NCBI GenBank assembly: GCA_035552775.1
Contig: DASZKW010000083.1
Coordinates: forward strand, 26,613-90,612
Length of the DNA stretch: 64,000 bases
Source: DASZKW01 sp035552775
GTDB taxonomy: Bacteria; Actinomycetota; Acidimicrobiia; Acidimicrobiales; Palsa-688
Direction of reading: 5' to 3'
Shown here: positions 33,992-42,170 of the stretch, piece after piece
Layout: every line of letters starts with the position of its first letter
How positions within the stretch are numbered: position 1 is the stretch's first letter
Notes under the pieces: generated by a model
Database searches by the model: none
What the model was told of the DNA's origin: nothing
Seen by the model: only the letters and a program-made list of their open reading frames with translations
Made by a program: the position numbers and the translations under genes

Positions 33992-34171
33992 ATGGCCGTC
34001 CCCAAGAAGAAGACCTCGAAGTCGAAGACCCGCAGCCGCCGCGCCAGCGCTTGGACCCTCTCGATACCGCCCCGCAGCGTCTGCCCACAGTGCCGCCACG
34101 CCAAGCTGCCCCACGTGGTGTGCCCGACTTGTGGCTGGTACAAGGGCCGCCAAGCCGTCGACGTCAGCTGA
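33992..34171 (+). CDS. rpmF: 50S ribosomal protein L32 (zinc-binding form)
   Basis: 59 residues: AVPKKKTSKSKTRSRRASAW at the start and CPQC / CPTC zinc pairs with GWYKGRQAVDV at the end. Start ATG 33992 has GGAG 10 nt upstream. It precedes plsX, the usual arrangement that ties translation to phospholipid synthesis. Confidence 0.97.
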   Translation: MAVPKKKTSKSKTRSRRASAWTLSIPPRSVCPQCRHAKLPHVVCPTCGWYKGRQAVDVS

Positions 34172-34184
34172 CGACGTCGACAGG

Positions 34185-35177
34185 GTGACCGACCCCACTG
34201 CCCTGCCCGTGGCCGTGGACGCCATGGGGGGTGATTTCGCCCCGGACGAGATAGTCGCCGGCGCCCGCCGGGCGGCCGACGAGCTCGGCATCGCCGTCGT
34301 GCTGGTCGGTGATCCGGACCGCCTGGGTGACCCCGGGCTGCCGGTGCTGGCGGCCCGCGAAATCATCGAGATGCACGAGGACGGTGCCCGGGGGGTGCGG
34401 ACAAAGAAGGATTCCTCCCTGGTGCGAGCGGCCGAGGCCGTCCGCGACGGTCGGGCCTGCGCGATGGTGAGCGCCGGCAACACCGGTGCGACCATGGCCA
34501 GCGCCCTGCTGCGCATGGGTCGCCTGAAGGGCGTGGGACGTCCCGCCATCGCAACCACGATCCCCGTGCCGGGGTCCACCCCCACCGTGCTTCTCGATTC
34601 GGGTGCCAACTCGGAGTGCAGCGCGGCGTGGCTGGTCCAGTTCGCCCAGATGGGCTCCGCTTTCTGCCGGGACCGCTTCGGCATCACCAAGCCTCGGGTC
34701 GGCCTTCTGTCCATCGGCGAGGAGGAGACCAAGGGGAGCCCCCTCGTGAAGGAGACCCACGCCCTGCTGGCCGCAGGGCGCGCCGGTCCTGACGTCCACT
34801 TCCTCGGCAACGTCGAGGGGCGCGACGTGATGTCCGACCAGGTGGACGTGGTGGTCACCGACGGATTCACCGGCAACGTGGTGCTCAAGACCCTCGAAGG
34901 CGGTGTGAAGTTCGTGGTCGACCGCGTGCTCGGCGCCATGACCGAAACCGAGGAGGGGCGCCAGGCCGCCAAGATCCTCCTGCCCGCCTTGGCGCCGCTG
35001 GCGGCGGAACTGGACCCTGACACCTACGGCGGTGCTTTGCTGCTCGGGGTCGACGGGGTGTGCATAATCAGCCACGGATCGTCGAAGGCGACGGCCGTCG
35101 TCAACGCCGTGCAGGTCGCCCACGACGCCGTAAGCCACCAACTCGTGGCCCAGCTCCAAGCCGCCATCGCCGTTTGA
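34185..35177 (+). CDS. plsX: Phosphate acyltransferase PlsX
   Basis: Peripheral membrane enzyme making acyl-phosphate from acyl-ACP, the first step of phosphatidic acid synthesis in Gram-positives. 330 residues from GTG 34185: VAVDAMGGDFAPDEIVAGA, VSAGNTGATMASALL, LDSGANSECSAAWLVQFA, GNVEGRDVMSDQVDVVVTDGF-type core and GALLLGVDGVCIISHG. Start chosen 13 bp after rpmF since the longer frame (34131) overlaps rpmF. FakA earlier in the window supplies a parallel acyl-phosphate source. Confidence 0.95.
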   Translation: MTDPTALPVAVDAMGGDFAPDEIVAGARRAADELGIAVVLVGDPDRLGDPGLPVLAAREIIEMHEDGARGVRTKKDSSLVRAAEAVRDGRACAMVSAGNTGATMASALLRMGRLKGVGRPAIATTIPVPGSTPTVLLDSGANSECSAAWLVQFAQMGSAFCRDRFGITKPRVGLLSIGEEETKGSPLVKETHALLAAGRAGPDVHFLGNVEGRDVMSDQVDVVVTDGFTGNVVLKTLEGGVKFVVDRVLGAMTETEEGRQAAKILLPALAPLAAELDPDTYGGALLLGVDGVCIISHGSSKATAVVNAVQVAHDAVSHQLVAQLQAAIAV

Positions 35178-35257
35178 GAACCCGGTCCGGCACATGGCGC
35201 TACCAGCGGAGTACATTTCTCCTCGTCGCTACCCGTCCCGAGGAGTCCAACGCCGCC

Positions 35258-35554
35258 TTGCCCGCCGAGACCCATGTCGAGCAGTCCCCTCTCGACCGCC
35301 AAGCCGTATTCGAACTGATCCGAGGTTGCCTGGCCGACATCCTAGAGGTGAGCCCGCAGAGCATCACCGAGAGCGCTTCGTTTAGCGACGACCTGGGGGC
35401 GGATTCGCTCGCCCTGATCGAGCTGGTGGAAGCGCTGGAGGAGGAACTCGGGGAGCGCTCAGTCGGGTTTCGCATCGACGACGAGGACCTCGAGGATCTG
35501 AAGACGGTCCGCGACGCGGTCGACTACGTGGTAGCCAAGCTCGGCGCCTCGTGA
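35258..35554 (+). CDS. acpP: Acyl carrier protein
   Basis: 98 residues. The carrier motif DDLGADSLALIELVEALEEE holds the serine for 4'-phosphopantetheine attachment; CoaD in this window supports the same cofactor. VFELIRGCLADILEVSPQSI and LEDLKTVRDAVDYVVAKL complete the four-helix bundle. No ATG or GTG fits the N-terminus in frame; TTG 35258 has AGGAG at 35241-35245, 12 nt upstream, and is the best start I can find. TACATT at 35212 is a possible -10 element. Confidence 0.9.
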   Translation: MPAETHVEQSPLDRQAVFELIRGCLADILEVSPQSITESASFSDDLGADSLALIELVEALEEELGERSVGFRIDDEDLEDLKTVRDAVDYVVAKLGAS

Positions 35555-35603
35555 CCGTGGGAAGAGGCGCGCCCTGAACGGAGACCTCGAGCGCCGCTCG
35601 GAG

Positions 35604-36428
35604 ATGAGCGTCCTGGCCGCCCGTCTCGGCTGGCAGGAGGGCGAGTTGCTCGTCCAGGCCTTGTCGCATCGCTCGTGGTGCGCCGAGAACTCGCGCTACC
35701 AGTCGAATGAACGCCTGGAGTTCCTAGGTGATGCGGTTCTCGGGCTCATCGTGACCGACCACCTGTTCCGCACCTACCCGGGCTTGCCGGAGGGAGAGCT
35801 GGCCAAGGTGCGCGCGTCGCTGGTGAGTTCCGCCGCCTTGGCCGAGGTGGCCGCCGAGCTGTGCGTGGGCGATGCGCTCCTGCTCGGCAAGGGTGAGGAC
35901 AGCTCGGGCGGACGGGAGAAGCCATCGATTCTCGCCGACGCCATGGAGGCGCTCATCGGTGCCCTCTACATAGATCGAGGTGGCCCCGCGGCGGGGCAGC
36001 TGGTCATGGCCCTCCTCGGGGATCGCATCGCCGCCGCCGCCGCCGGACCCGGTGGCCAGGATTACAAGACGCGCTTGCAGGAACTGTGCGCCCGCCTCTT
36101 CGACCAGCTACCCGCCTATTCGGTGAGTGAACGGGGCCCGGACCACGCCAAGCACTTCGACGCCGTCGTCCACGTGACCGGGCGCCCGCGCGGGCGCGGC
36201 CACGGTCGCTCGAAGAAGCAGGCCGAGCAGGCCGCAGCCCGGGTGGCGTGGGAGGACCTGTGTGCCGACGGACCGACCGGTCCGTTGACCGACCCATTGA
36301 CCGACCCGTCGAGTGGAGATCCGGGGGCGCCTCCGAGCGACGGGAGCATCGGCGTCGCCGATCTCGACGGTCCGCCGAGCGGTCGGGCGACGGTGGACGC
36401 GGGTCGCTGCACCCCGCGTCCGAGCTGA
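35604..36428 (+). CDS. rnc: Ribonuclease III
   Basis: Double-strand-specific RNase for rRNA and mRNA processing. Signature NERLEFLGDAVLGLIV with the catalytic acidic residues, ILADAMEALIGALYID for the second metal site, and a C-terminal dsRNA-binding domain (YKTRLQELCARLF, SKKQAEQAAARVAWEDL). 274 residues; the last 45 form a Pro/Ser/Asp-rich tail absent from most relatives and containing a 12-bp duplication at 36284-36307. The start at ATG 35604 is abutted by GGAG, too close for an SD, so initiation is uncertain. Confidence 0.95.
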   Translation: MSVLAARLGWQEGELLVQALSHRSWCAENSRYQSNERLEFLGDAVLGLIVTDHLFRTYPGLPEGELAKVRASLVSSAALAEVAAELCVGDALLLGKGEDSSGGREKPSILADAMEALIGALYIDRGGPAAGQLVMALLGDRIAAAAAGPGGQDYKTRLQELCARLFDQLPAYSVSERGPDHAKHFDAVVHVTGRPRGRGHGRSKKQAEQAAARVAWEDLCADGPTGPLTDPLTDPSSGDPGAPPSDGSIGVADLDGPPSGRATVDAGRCTPRPS

Positions 36429-36437
36429 GGAGGCGCC

Positions 36438-37274
36438 GTGCCAGAGCTTCCCGAAGTGGAGACGATCCGACGCGACCTCGACAAGGAGTTCGTCGGCAAG
36501 CGGATCAAGAAGGTGGAAGTTACGGGCGCCCGCAGCGTCCGGCGCCACCCTGACGCCGGCGAGTTCGTCGCCCGGGTCGAGGGTCGCCGGTTGAAGAGCA
36601 CGGTCCGGAGGGGCAAGTACCTGCTGTTGAGGCTGGACAGCGGCGACGTCGTGGTCGTGCACCTGGGCATGAGCGGTCAGCTCCTGCGCAGCGACGCGAA
36701 GGAGGCGGTGTCCAAGCACACCCACGTCGTGTTGAGCTTCACCGGCGCCGGCCAGCTCCGCTTCGTGGACCCCCGGACCTTCGGCGAGCTGTTCGTCACC
36801 GTTCCCGAGGCCATCGAGGAGGAAGTTCCCGAGTTGGCCCACCTCGGCTTCGATCCGATCGAGGAGCAGGTCCCATGGACGCGTTTCGCCCAGCTGCTGG
36901 CGGTGCGCCGGGCCAAGCTAAAACCGCTGCTCATGGACCAGCGTTTCATCGCGGGCATCGGCAACATCTACGCCGACGAGATCCTCTTCAACGCCGGCCT
37001 TCGCCCGGACCGCTCCTCGGACAAGCTCACCAACCAGGAGATCAGGCGCTTGTACCGCTCCATGATCGAAACGCTCCAGGAGGCGATCAAGCACCGCGGG
37101 TCGTCTCTTGGCGACCAGCAGTACCGGGACCTGTTCGGGGAGATAGGCGAGTTCCAGCGACTGCACAACGTCTACGACAGGGAGGGCCAGGCTTGCCCCC
37201 GCTGCCGCAGCACCATCGCTCGCATCAAGGGCAACGGGCGCAGCACCTTCCTGTGTCCGCAATGCCAGGTCTGA
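36438..37274 (+). CDS. mutM: Formamidopyrimidine-DNA glycosylase
   Basis: Base-excision repair glycosylase/AP lyase for oxidised purines such as 8-oxoguanine. 278 residues. PELPEVETIRRDL gives the catalytic N-terminal Pro and Glu; LKSTVRRGKYLLL the Lys in the beta-hairpin; GIGNIYADEILFNAGL the H2TH; and CPRC / CPQC the C-terminal zinc finger. GTG start with TGAGGAGG 4 nt upstream. The rnc-mutM-smc order is the common Gram-positive one, here broken by a leftward aldolase gene. Confidence 0.96.
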   Translation: MPELPEVETIRRDLDKEFVGKRIKKVEVTGARSVRRHPDAGEFVARVEGRRLKSTVRRGKYLLLRLDSGDVVVVHLGMSGQLLRSDAKEAVSKHTHVVLSFTGAGQLRFVDPRTFGELFVTVPEAIEEEVPELAHLGFDPIEEQVPWTRFAQLLAVRRAKLKPLLMDQRFIAGIGNIYADEILFNAGLRPDRSSDKLTNQEIRRLYRSMIETLQEAIKHRGSSLGDQQYRDLFGEIGEFQRLHNVYDREGQACPRCRSTIARIKGNGRSTFLCPQCQV

Positions 37275-37287
37275 GCTGCCAGCCGTT

Positions 37288-38364
37288 TCAAGCTGCCATT
37301 AGCTGGCGCACGGAGTCCAGGGCCAAGTCGACGTCGTGCGACCCGACGTCGAGATGGGTGACGAAGCGCACCCGGCCCCCGCCGGCCAGACTGGCGCGGA
37401 CGCCCGTGTCACGGAGCAGCCGGGCCACGAATGCCTCGGGTCCGCCGGGCCAGCCAGGTACGCGGAACACCACTATGTTGGTCTCGACCGTCGCGGGGTC
37501 GAGATCGATCCCGTCGACGCTGGCCAGTCCCTCGGCCAGGCGTCGGGCGTTGGCGTGATCCTCGGCTAGGCGCTCCACGTGATGGTCCAAGGCGTAGGTC
37601 GCGGCGGCGGCGATGACGCCTGCTTGGCGCATCGCACCCCCCATGCGCTGCTTCAGGCGCCACGCCTCATCGATGAACGCCTCGTCGCCGGCCAGGGCGG
37701 CGCCGACGGGAGCCCCCAGACCCTTCGAGAAGTCGATCCACGCGCTGTCGAAGGGAGCCACCACCTCCGCGGCCGTGGTCCCGGTGGCGACGGTGGCGTT
37801 GAACAGGCGGGCACCGTCGAGGTGGGTGGCCATTCGCCGCGTCAGCGCCACCTCGGTGACGGCCTTTATCTGCTCGGGGCGCCAGCAGGTTCCCCCTGCC
37901 AGGTTGGCGGTCTGCTCCACCCATACCAGCCTGGGGTGAGGGGCGTAGCGGGTCACAGGCGAGAGCGCCGACTCGAGCTGGGCGGCGCTGTACACGCCGC
38001 GTTCACCGTCGAGCGCGCACGGCTGGGCGCCGGCGAGGGCGCTGCCTCCGCCCGCCTCGGAGTGGAGGGGATGGGCGCTGCTGTCGCAGTAGAACTCGTC
38101 GCCCGGCCGGCAGTGCACGGCGAGCGCGATCTGGTTGCACATGGTCCCCGACGGCAGGAACACCGCTGCCTCCAACCCGAGGACCTCGCACACGCGCTCC
38201 ACCAACTCGTTCACGCTCGGGTCCTCACCCTTCTGCTCGTCGCCGACGGGGGCGTACGCCATGGCACGGCGCATGCCCTCGGTGGGCCGGGTCAGGGTGT
38301 CGCTGTAGAGGTCGACTCTTATCGGTTCCGTCGCCGGGCGGGGGATGTAGGCACGGTCGGTCAC
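37288..38364 (-). CDS. Threonine aldolase / beta-eliminating lyase family enzyme
   Basis: PLP-dependent fold-type I enzyme. Motifs: DLYSDTLTRPTEGMRRAM, GEDPSVNELVERV, AVFLPSGTMCNQIA, ATHLDGARLFNA (PLP Asp) and WIDFSKGLGAPVGAALAG with the Schiff-base Lys, all typical of low-specificity L-threonine aldolase (glycine plus acetaldehyde). Start at GTG 38364 leaves 64 bp to smc; GTG 38367 or 38409 are alternatives. It is the only leftward gene within the mutM-smc-ftsY stretch, so it is probably an insertion into the core order. Confidence 0.87.
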   Translation of the reverse strand: MTDRAYIPRPATEPIRVDLYSDTLTRPTEGMRRAMAYAPVGDEQKGEDPSVNELVERVCEVLGLEAAVFLPSGTMCNQIALAVHCRPGDEFYCDSSAHPLHSEAGGGSALAGAQPCALDGERGVYSAAQLESALSPVTRYAPHPRLVWVEQTANLAGGTCWRPEQIKAVTEVALTRRMATHLDGARLFNATVATGTTAAEVVAPFDSAWIDFSKGLGAPVGAALAGDEAFIDEAWRLKQRMGGAMRQAGVIAAAATYALDHHVERLAEDHANARRLAEGLASVDGIDLDPATVETNIVVFRVPGWPGGPEAFVARLLRDTGVRASLAGGGRVRFVTHLDVGSHDVDLALDSVRQLMAA

Positions 38365-38413
38365 CACACCATCTTGGCATCCAGTGTCCGCCAGACGACC
38401 CCGGGACACCGGC

Positions 38414-38419
38414 TAGCCT
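38414..38419 (+). promoter_or_regulatory. Candidate -10 element for smc
   Basis: TAGCCT lies 9 nt before GTG 38429 and would give a leader of only about 3 nt. Confidence 0.35.
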
Positions 38420-38428
38420 CGGCGGTGC

Positions 38429-41400
38429 GTGTTCTTGAAGTCGTTGACCCTCAAGGGGTTCAAGTCCTTCGCCGACACGACCACCCTCGAGTTCGAGCCC
38501 GGGGTGACCGTCGTGGTCGGGCCCAACGGCAGCGGCAAGTCCAATATCGTGGACGCCGTCGCTTGGGTCCTCGGTGCCCAGGGGCCGAGGACGGTTCGCT
38601 CGGCCAAGATGGAAGACGTCATCTTCGCCGGCACCCCGAAGCGGGGCGCCCTGGGGCGGGCGGAGGTGTCTCTCACCATCGACAACAGCGCCGGCATCCT
38701 GCCCATCGAGTTTTCCGAGGTCACGGTCACCCGGACCCTGTTTCGCACCGGGGACTCCGAGTACGCCATCAACGGCGTGCCCTGCCGCCTGCTCGACGTC
38801 ACCGAGCTGCTGTCCGATTCCGGCGTAGGGCGCCAGCAGCACGTGATCGTCTCCCAGGGGAACCTCGATTCCGTGCTCAACGCCCGGCCCGAGGAGAGAC
38901 GCCTCATCATCGAGGAGGCGGCGGGGATACTGAAGTACCGACGGCGCAAGGAGAAATCGGAGCGCCGCCTGGAGTCCACCGAGGCGAGCGTGACGCGGCT
39001 CCAGGACCTGTTGCGCGAGGTTCGCCGCCAGCTCCGCCCCCTGGAGCGCCAGGCCGGCGCGGCCCGGCGCCACGGCGACCTGGTGGCCGAGTTGACTGCC
39101 GTGCGCCGCTTCCTGGCCGGGCGCGAGCTGGCTACCATCGAGGGGCGCCTGGTCAGTGCCGCCCAGTCCCGCGCCGAGCTGGGGCATGCCGAGGGCGAGC
39201 TGCGCGACCTGCTCAGCCGGCTCGACGCCGATGTCGCCTCCGCCGAGGTGGCGTTGTCGGGGGTCAAGCAACGAGACGATCAAGCTGACCTGGGCGAGGC
39301 CCTCTCGGGCGGGGAGAGAGTACGGGCCCGGGCCGGGGGCCTGGTTGCCCTCCTCTCCGAGCGACGTCGCTCGATCGCACGTGATCGGGCCGTCACCATC
39401 GACCAGGACGTGGTGTCCAGCTTGGAGGGCGAGTCCGCCGACCTGCATGCCCAGCTCGAAGCGAGCGACCGCGACGTCGCCAGTCTTTTACCGCAGTCCG
39501 AGGAGCTGGCGGACGCGGAGGCGACCCTTGCAGACGAGATCGAGGAGCTGGATCGACGCTGGACTCACGACGTGGGGCGCGAGGCTGACCCATTGGCCGA
39601 GGTGCGCCAAGAGCTGGGCGCGCTGCGCGCCGTGGTCGAGCGGGACGCGTCGGAGGTACGCCGCCTCGAGGCACGAGCCCACTCTGTCCTGCCTCGCGCC
39701 GCCCGCCTCGACGCCGACGGCCAACGCCTACGTCAGGTCGTCGACGACTGCGAGCGGTCGACGGCGCCCCTGATCGCCGCCCTCGCCGCTGCCACCGAGG
39801 TCCTCGGCCGGTGCGAAGCCGACCAGGCCGAAGCGGATGAAGCCCACAGGCGGGAGGACCGGGACCACCACCGCTGGTCGGCCAGGGCCGAGGCGCTGGG
39901 GCAGGCGCTGGACGAGGCCCGGGCCCGGGCGGGGGCTGAGCGGTTGGGGGCCGTGGACGGTGTGGTCGGTACGCTTCTGGAGCTGGTCGAGGTCGACGCC
40001 GGCTTCGAGACGGCGTTCGAGGTGGCTGCCGGCGAGGCGATCGCCGCGGTGGTGGTGGGCGGGGTGGGGGCGGCCCGCCGGGCGCTGGATCACCTGGCCG
40101 CTGTGGGCTCGGGGGGAGCGGTGGTGGCCCTGCCCGACCGCCCCGGGATCGACGCCGAGGCCCCGGCGAGCAGCGCCGGCGAGGCGGGGAGTAGCGCCGG
40201 CGTCATGCCATCGCGACGAGGCAGCGCCGTCGCCACATTGCGCGGTCATGTCCGAGCGGTGCTGCCCGCGGTCAACACGCTGCTCGACGGGCTCCTCGCC
40301 GGCGCCGTGGTGGTCGACGGGGGTTGGGCCGAGGCCGTCGACCTGGCGCTCGAACATCCGGAGCTCACGGTGGTCACCCGGGGCGGGGACCGTTGCGCGG
40401 GCGGGGTGTGGCGCACCGGGGCGTCGACGTCGGGCGCAACCGGCGCAGCACTGGAGGAGGCCCGGAGCCACGCCGATCGGCATGGGGCGGCGGCTCGTTC
40501 TCGGCGGGCTGAGCTGGACGCCGCCAACCAGGCGTTGGGCGCGGCCCGAGCCGGGAGGGCGGAAGCGGCACAGGCGGTCGACGCCAACGACGCTCAGCGC
40601 CGGGCCGCGCTCGACGCCGCCGCCCGCTGCGAGCTGCAACTCCAAGAGGCCCGCTCTGACGCAGAGGCGGCGGTGACCCAGCACCGGGAGACGAGAGCCC
40701 GCCTGGAGCGCGAGCAACAACGGATGAAGGAGTTGGAGGAGGGCGTTCCTGCCCTCGAGCGCCAGGCCGCGGTCCAGTCGCAGCACGCGCTGGCCGAACG
40801 GGCGGCGCGCGCCCGGGTCGGAGAGCGAGTTGCGGCGGTGGGCGCCCTGCGCCGCGACCTCGAGGTTCGCGCCGCCGGAATCGAGGAGCGCCGGGGCATG
40901 CTCACCCGGCGTCTGGCCGAGATCGACGCCCGCCTGCGCCGCAACGTGGCGGAGCGGGACGAGGCGGCGGCACGGAGGGAGCTCCTCGAGCGCCAGGATG
41001 TGGCCACCGGGCGGCTCTTGGGGTCTGTCACCGCTCGCATGGACGCGGTGGAGCGAGTGGTGGACGTGCTGCGCACCACCCGGCGCCAGGAGGCGGAGGC
41101 CACCCGGGCGCTAACCGAGCGCCTCGAGCAGCTGCGGCGCCAGCGAGTTGCGGCCGAGCGACACCTGTCGGAGCTGCGCGAACGGGTGGGACGGGCCGAG
41201 CTCGACGAGGCCGAGGCCCGCGTCCGCCTGGAGTCGCTCACCGACATGGTGCGTCGCGAACTCGACTGTGAGCCCGAGGCGACCCGCGAGGCGCAGTGCC
41301 CACCCATGCCGCCCGGGACGAGCCCGGCCAACCGGGCCCGCGAGCTCGAACGCGAGCTCCGCCTGCTGGGACCCGTCAACCCGCTGGCCCTCGAGGAGCA

Positions 41401-41968
41401 CGAGGCTCTCGAGCAGCGCCACGAGTTCCTGCAGGCCCAGCTGGATGACGTTCGCGCCGCCCGACGGGAGCTGGGCAAGGTGATCCGGGCCATCGAGGCG
41501 GAGATCGTGGAGGTGTTCAGCGCGGCGTGGGCCGACGTGTCCGAAAACTTCGAGGCCCTCTTTGCGACCCTCTTCCCGGGCGGGCAGGGCCGGCTCCGCC
41601 TCACCGATCCCGACCGCCTGCTGGACACCGGCATCGAGGTGGACGCCCGTCCGTCGGGGAAGAACGTACGCCGCCTCTCGTTGTTGTCGGGCGGCGAGCG
41701 CAGCCTTACCGCCATGGCGTTCCTCTTCGCCGTGTTCCGCAGCCGCCCGTCGCCGTTCTACCTGATGGACGAGGTGGAGGCGGCGCTCGACGACGTCAAC
41801 CTGCACAGGTTCTTGGACCTGGTCCACGAGTTCCGCCAGGAGGCCCAGCTCCTGGTGGTCAGCCACCAGAAGCGGACCATGGAAGCGGCCGACTGTCTCT
41901 ACGGGGTGACGATGTCCCCGGGTGGATCGTCCCGGGTGGTCAGCGAACGGGTGACGGCGCCGAGCTGA
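38429..41968 (+). CDS. smc: Chromosome segregation ATPase SMC
   Basis: Condensin ATPase that loops and separates chromosomes. 1179 residues. MFLKSLTLKGFKSFA start, Walker A VGPNGSGKSNIVDAV (31-38 core), coiled coil arms (about 165-500 and 660-1010), a hinge (about 505-640, VVGTLLELVEVDAGFETAF), signature LSGGERSLTAMAFLFAVF near 1085, and Walker B FYLMDEVEAALDDVNL near 1112. The hinge holds an Ala/Ser/Gly-rich loop (about 573-590). Starts with GTG 38429. Confidence 0.97.
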   Translation: MFLKSLTLKGFKSFADTTTLEFEPGVTVVVGPNGSGKSNIVDAVAWVLGAQGPRTVRSAKMEDVIFAGTPKRGALGRAEVSLTIDNSAGILPIEFSEVTVTRTLFRTGDSEYAINGVPCRLLDVTELLSDSGVGRQQHVIVSQGNLDSVLNARPEERRLIIEEAAGILKYRRRKEKSERRLESTEASVTRLQDLLREVRRQLRPLERQAGAARRHGDLVAELTAVRRFLAGRELATIEGRLVSAAQSRAELGHAEGELRDLLSRLDADVASAEVALSGVKQRDDQADLGEALSGGERVRARAGGLVALLSERRRSIARDRAVTIDQDVVSSLEGESADLHAQLEASDRDVASLLPQSEELADAEATLADEIEELDRRWTHDVGREADPLAEVRQELGALRAVVERDASEVRRLEARAHSVLPRAARLDADGQRLRQVVDDCERSTAPLIAALAAATEVLGRCEADQAEADEAHRREDRDHHRWSARAEALGQALDEARARAGAERLGAVDGVVGTLLELVEVDAGFETAFEVAAGEAIAAVVVGGVGAARRALDHLAAVGSGGAVVALPDRPGIDAEAPASSAGEAGSSAGVMPSRRGSAVATLRGHVRAVLPAVNTLLDGLLAGAVVVDGGWAEAVDLALEHPELTVVTRGGDRCAGGVWRTGASTSGATGAALEEARSHADRHGAAARSRRAELDAANQALGAARAGRAEAAQAVDANDAQRRAALDAAARCELQLQEARSDAEAAVTQHRETRARLEREQQRMKELEEGVPALERQAAVQSQHALAERAARARVGERVAAVGALRRDLEVRAAGIEERRGMLTRRLAEIDARLRRNVAERDEAAARRELLERQDVATGRLLGSVTARMDAVERVVDVLRTTRRQEAEATRALTERLEQLRRQRVAAERHLSELRERVGRAELDEAEARVRLESLTDMVRRELDCEPEATREAQCPPMPPGTSPANRARELERELRLLGPVNPLALEEHEALEQRHEFLQAQLDDVRAARRELGKVIRAIEAEIVEVFSAAWADVSENFEALFATLFPGGQGRLRLTDPDRLLDTGIEVDARPSGKNVRRLSLLSGGERSLTAMAFLFAVFRSRPSPFYLMDEVEAALDDVNLHRFLDLVHEFRQEAQLLVVSHQKRTMEAADCLYGVTMSPGGSSRVVSERVTAPS

Positions 41969-41988
41969 CCCGGGTACCGGGGCTGGCT

Positions 41989-42014
41989 CCGGGTCGCCCG
42001 GCGGTTCTTTTTTT
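41989..42014 (+). terminator. Rho-independent terminator after smc
   Basis: CCGGG-TCG-CCCGG is a 5-bp GC hairpin, followed by CGG and TTCTTTTTTT. The T-run is rare in this GC-rich window, which strengthens the call. Confidence 0.6.
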
Positions 42015-42017
42015 GCA

Positions 42018-42128
42018 CAAATCGACACCATTGCCGTCCGATACCGATTTGTTGCATGGTTAGGTACCGCCCGCCGCGCCCAAGTCGACAGCAGAAGGGC
42101 CAGAGCGCGATTTGATGTCGACTTCTGC
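42018..42128 (+). other. Inverted-repeat-rich intergenic region between smc and ftsY
   Basis: The 200-bp gap is not coding in a sensible frame. It has CAAATCG (42018-42024) paired with CGATTTG (42045-42051), and two competing stems: AAGTCGAC (42082-42089) with GTCGACTT (42117-42124), and GCAGAAG (42091-42097) with CTTCTGC (42122-42128). It is AT-richer than its surroundings. It may be a small RNA or an ftsY leader; no known family recognised. Confidence 0.45.
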
Positions 42129-42155
42129 CAGGTCCGGAGCCCGCTGGCGGGTAGG

Positions 42156-42161
42156 TAGGCT
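42156..42161 (+). promoter_or_regulatory. Candidate -10 element for ftsY
   Basis: TAGGCT lies 9 nt before ATG 42171, giving a near-leaderless transcript. Confidence 0.33.
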
Positions 42162-42170
42162 CGGCGGCCC

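Noticed and set aside
42015..42170. tRNA or other known stable RNA in the smc-ftsY gap
   Set aside because: No cloverleaf, no T-loop GGTTCGA-type sequence, and no match to any RNA family I know.
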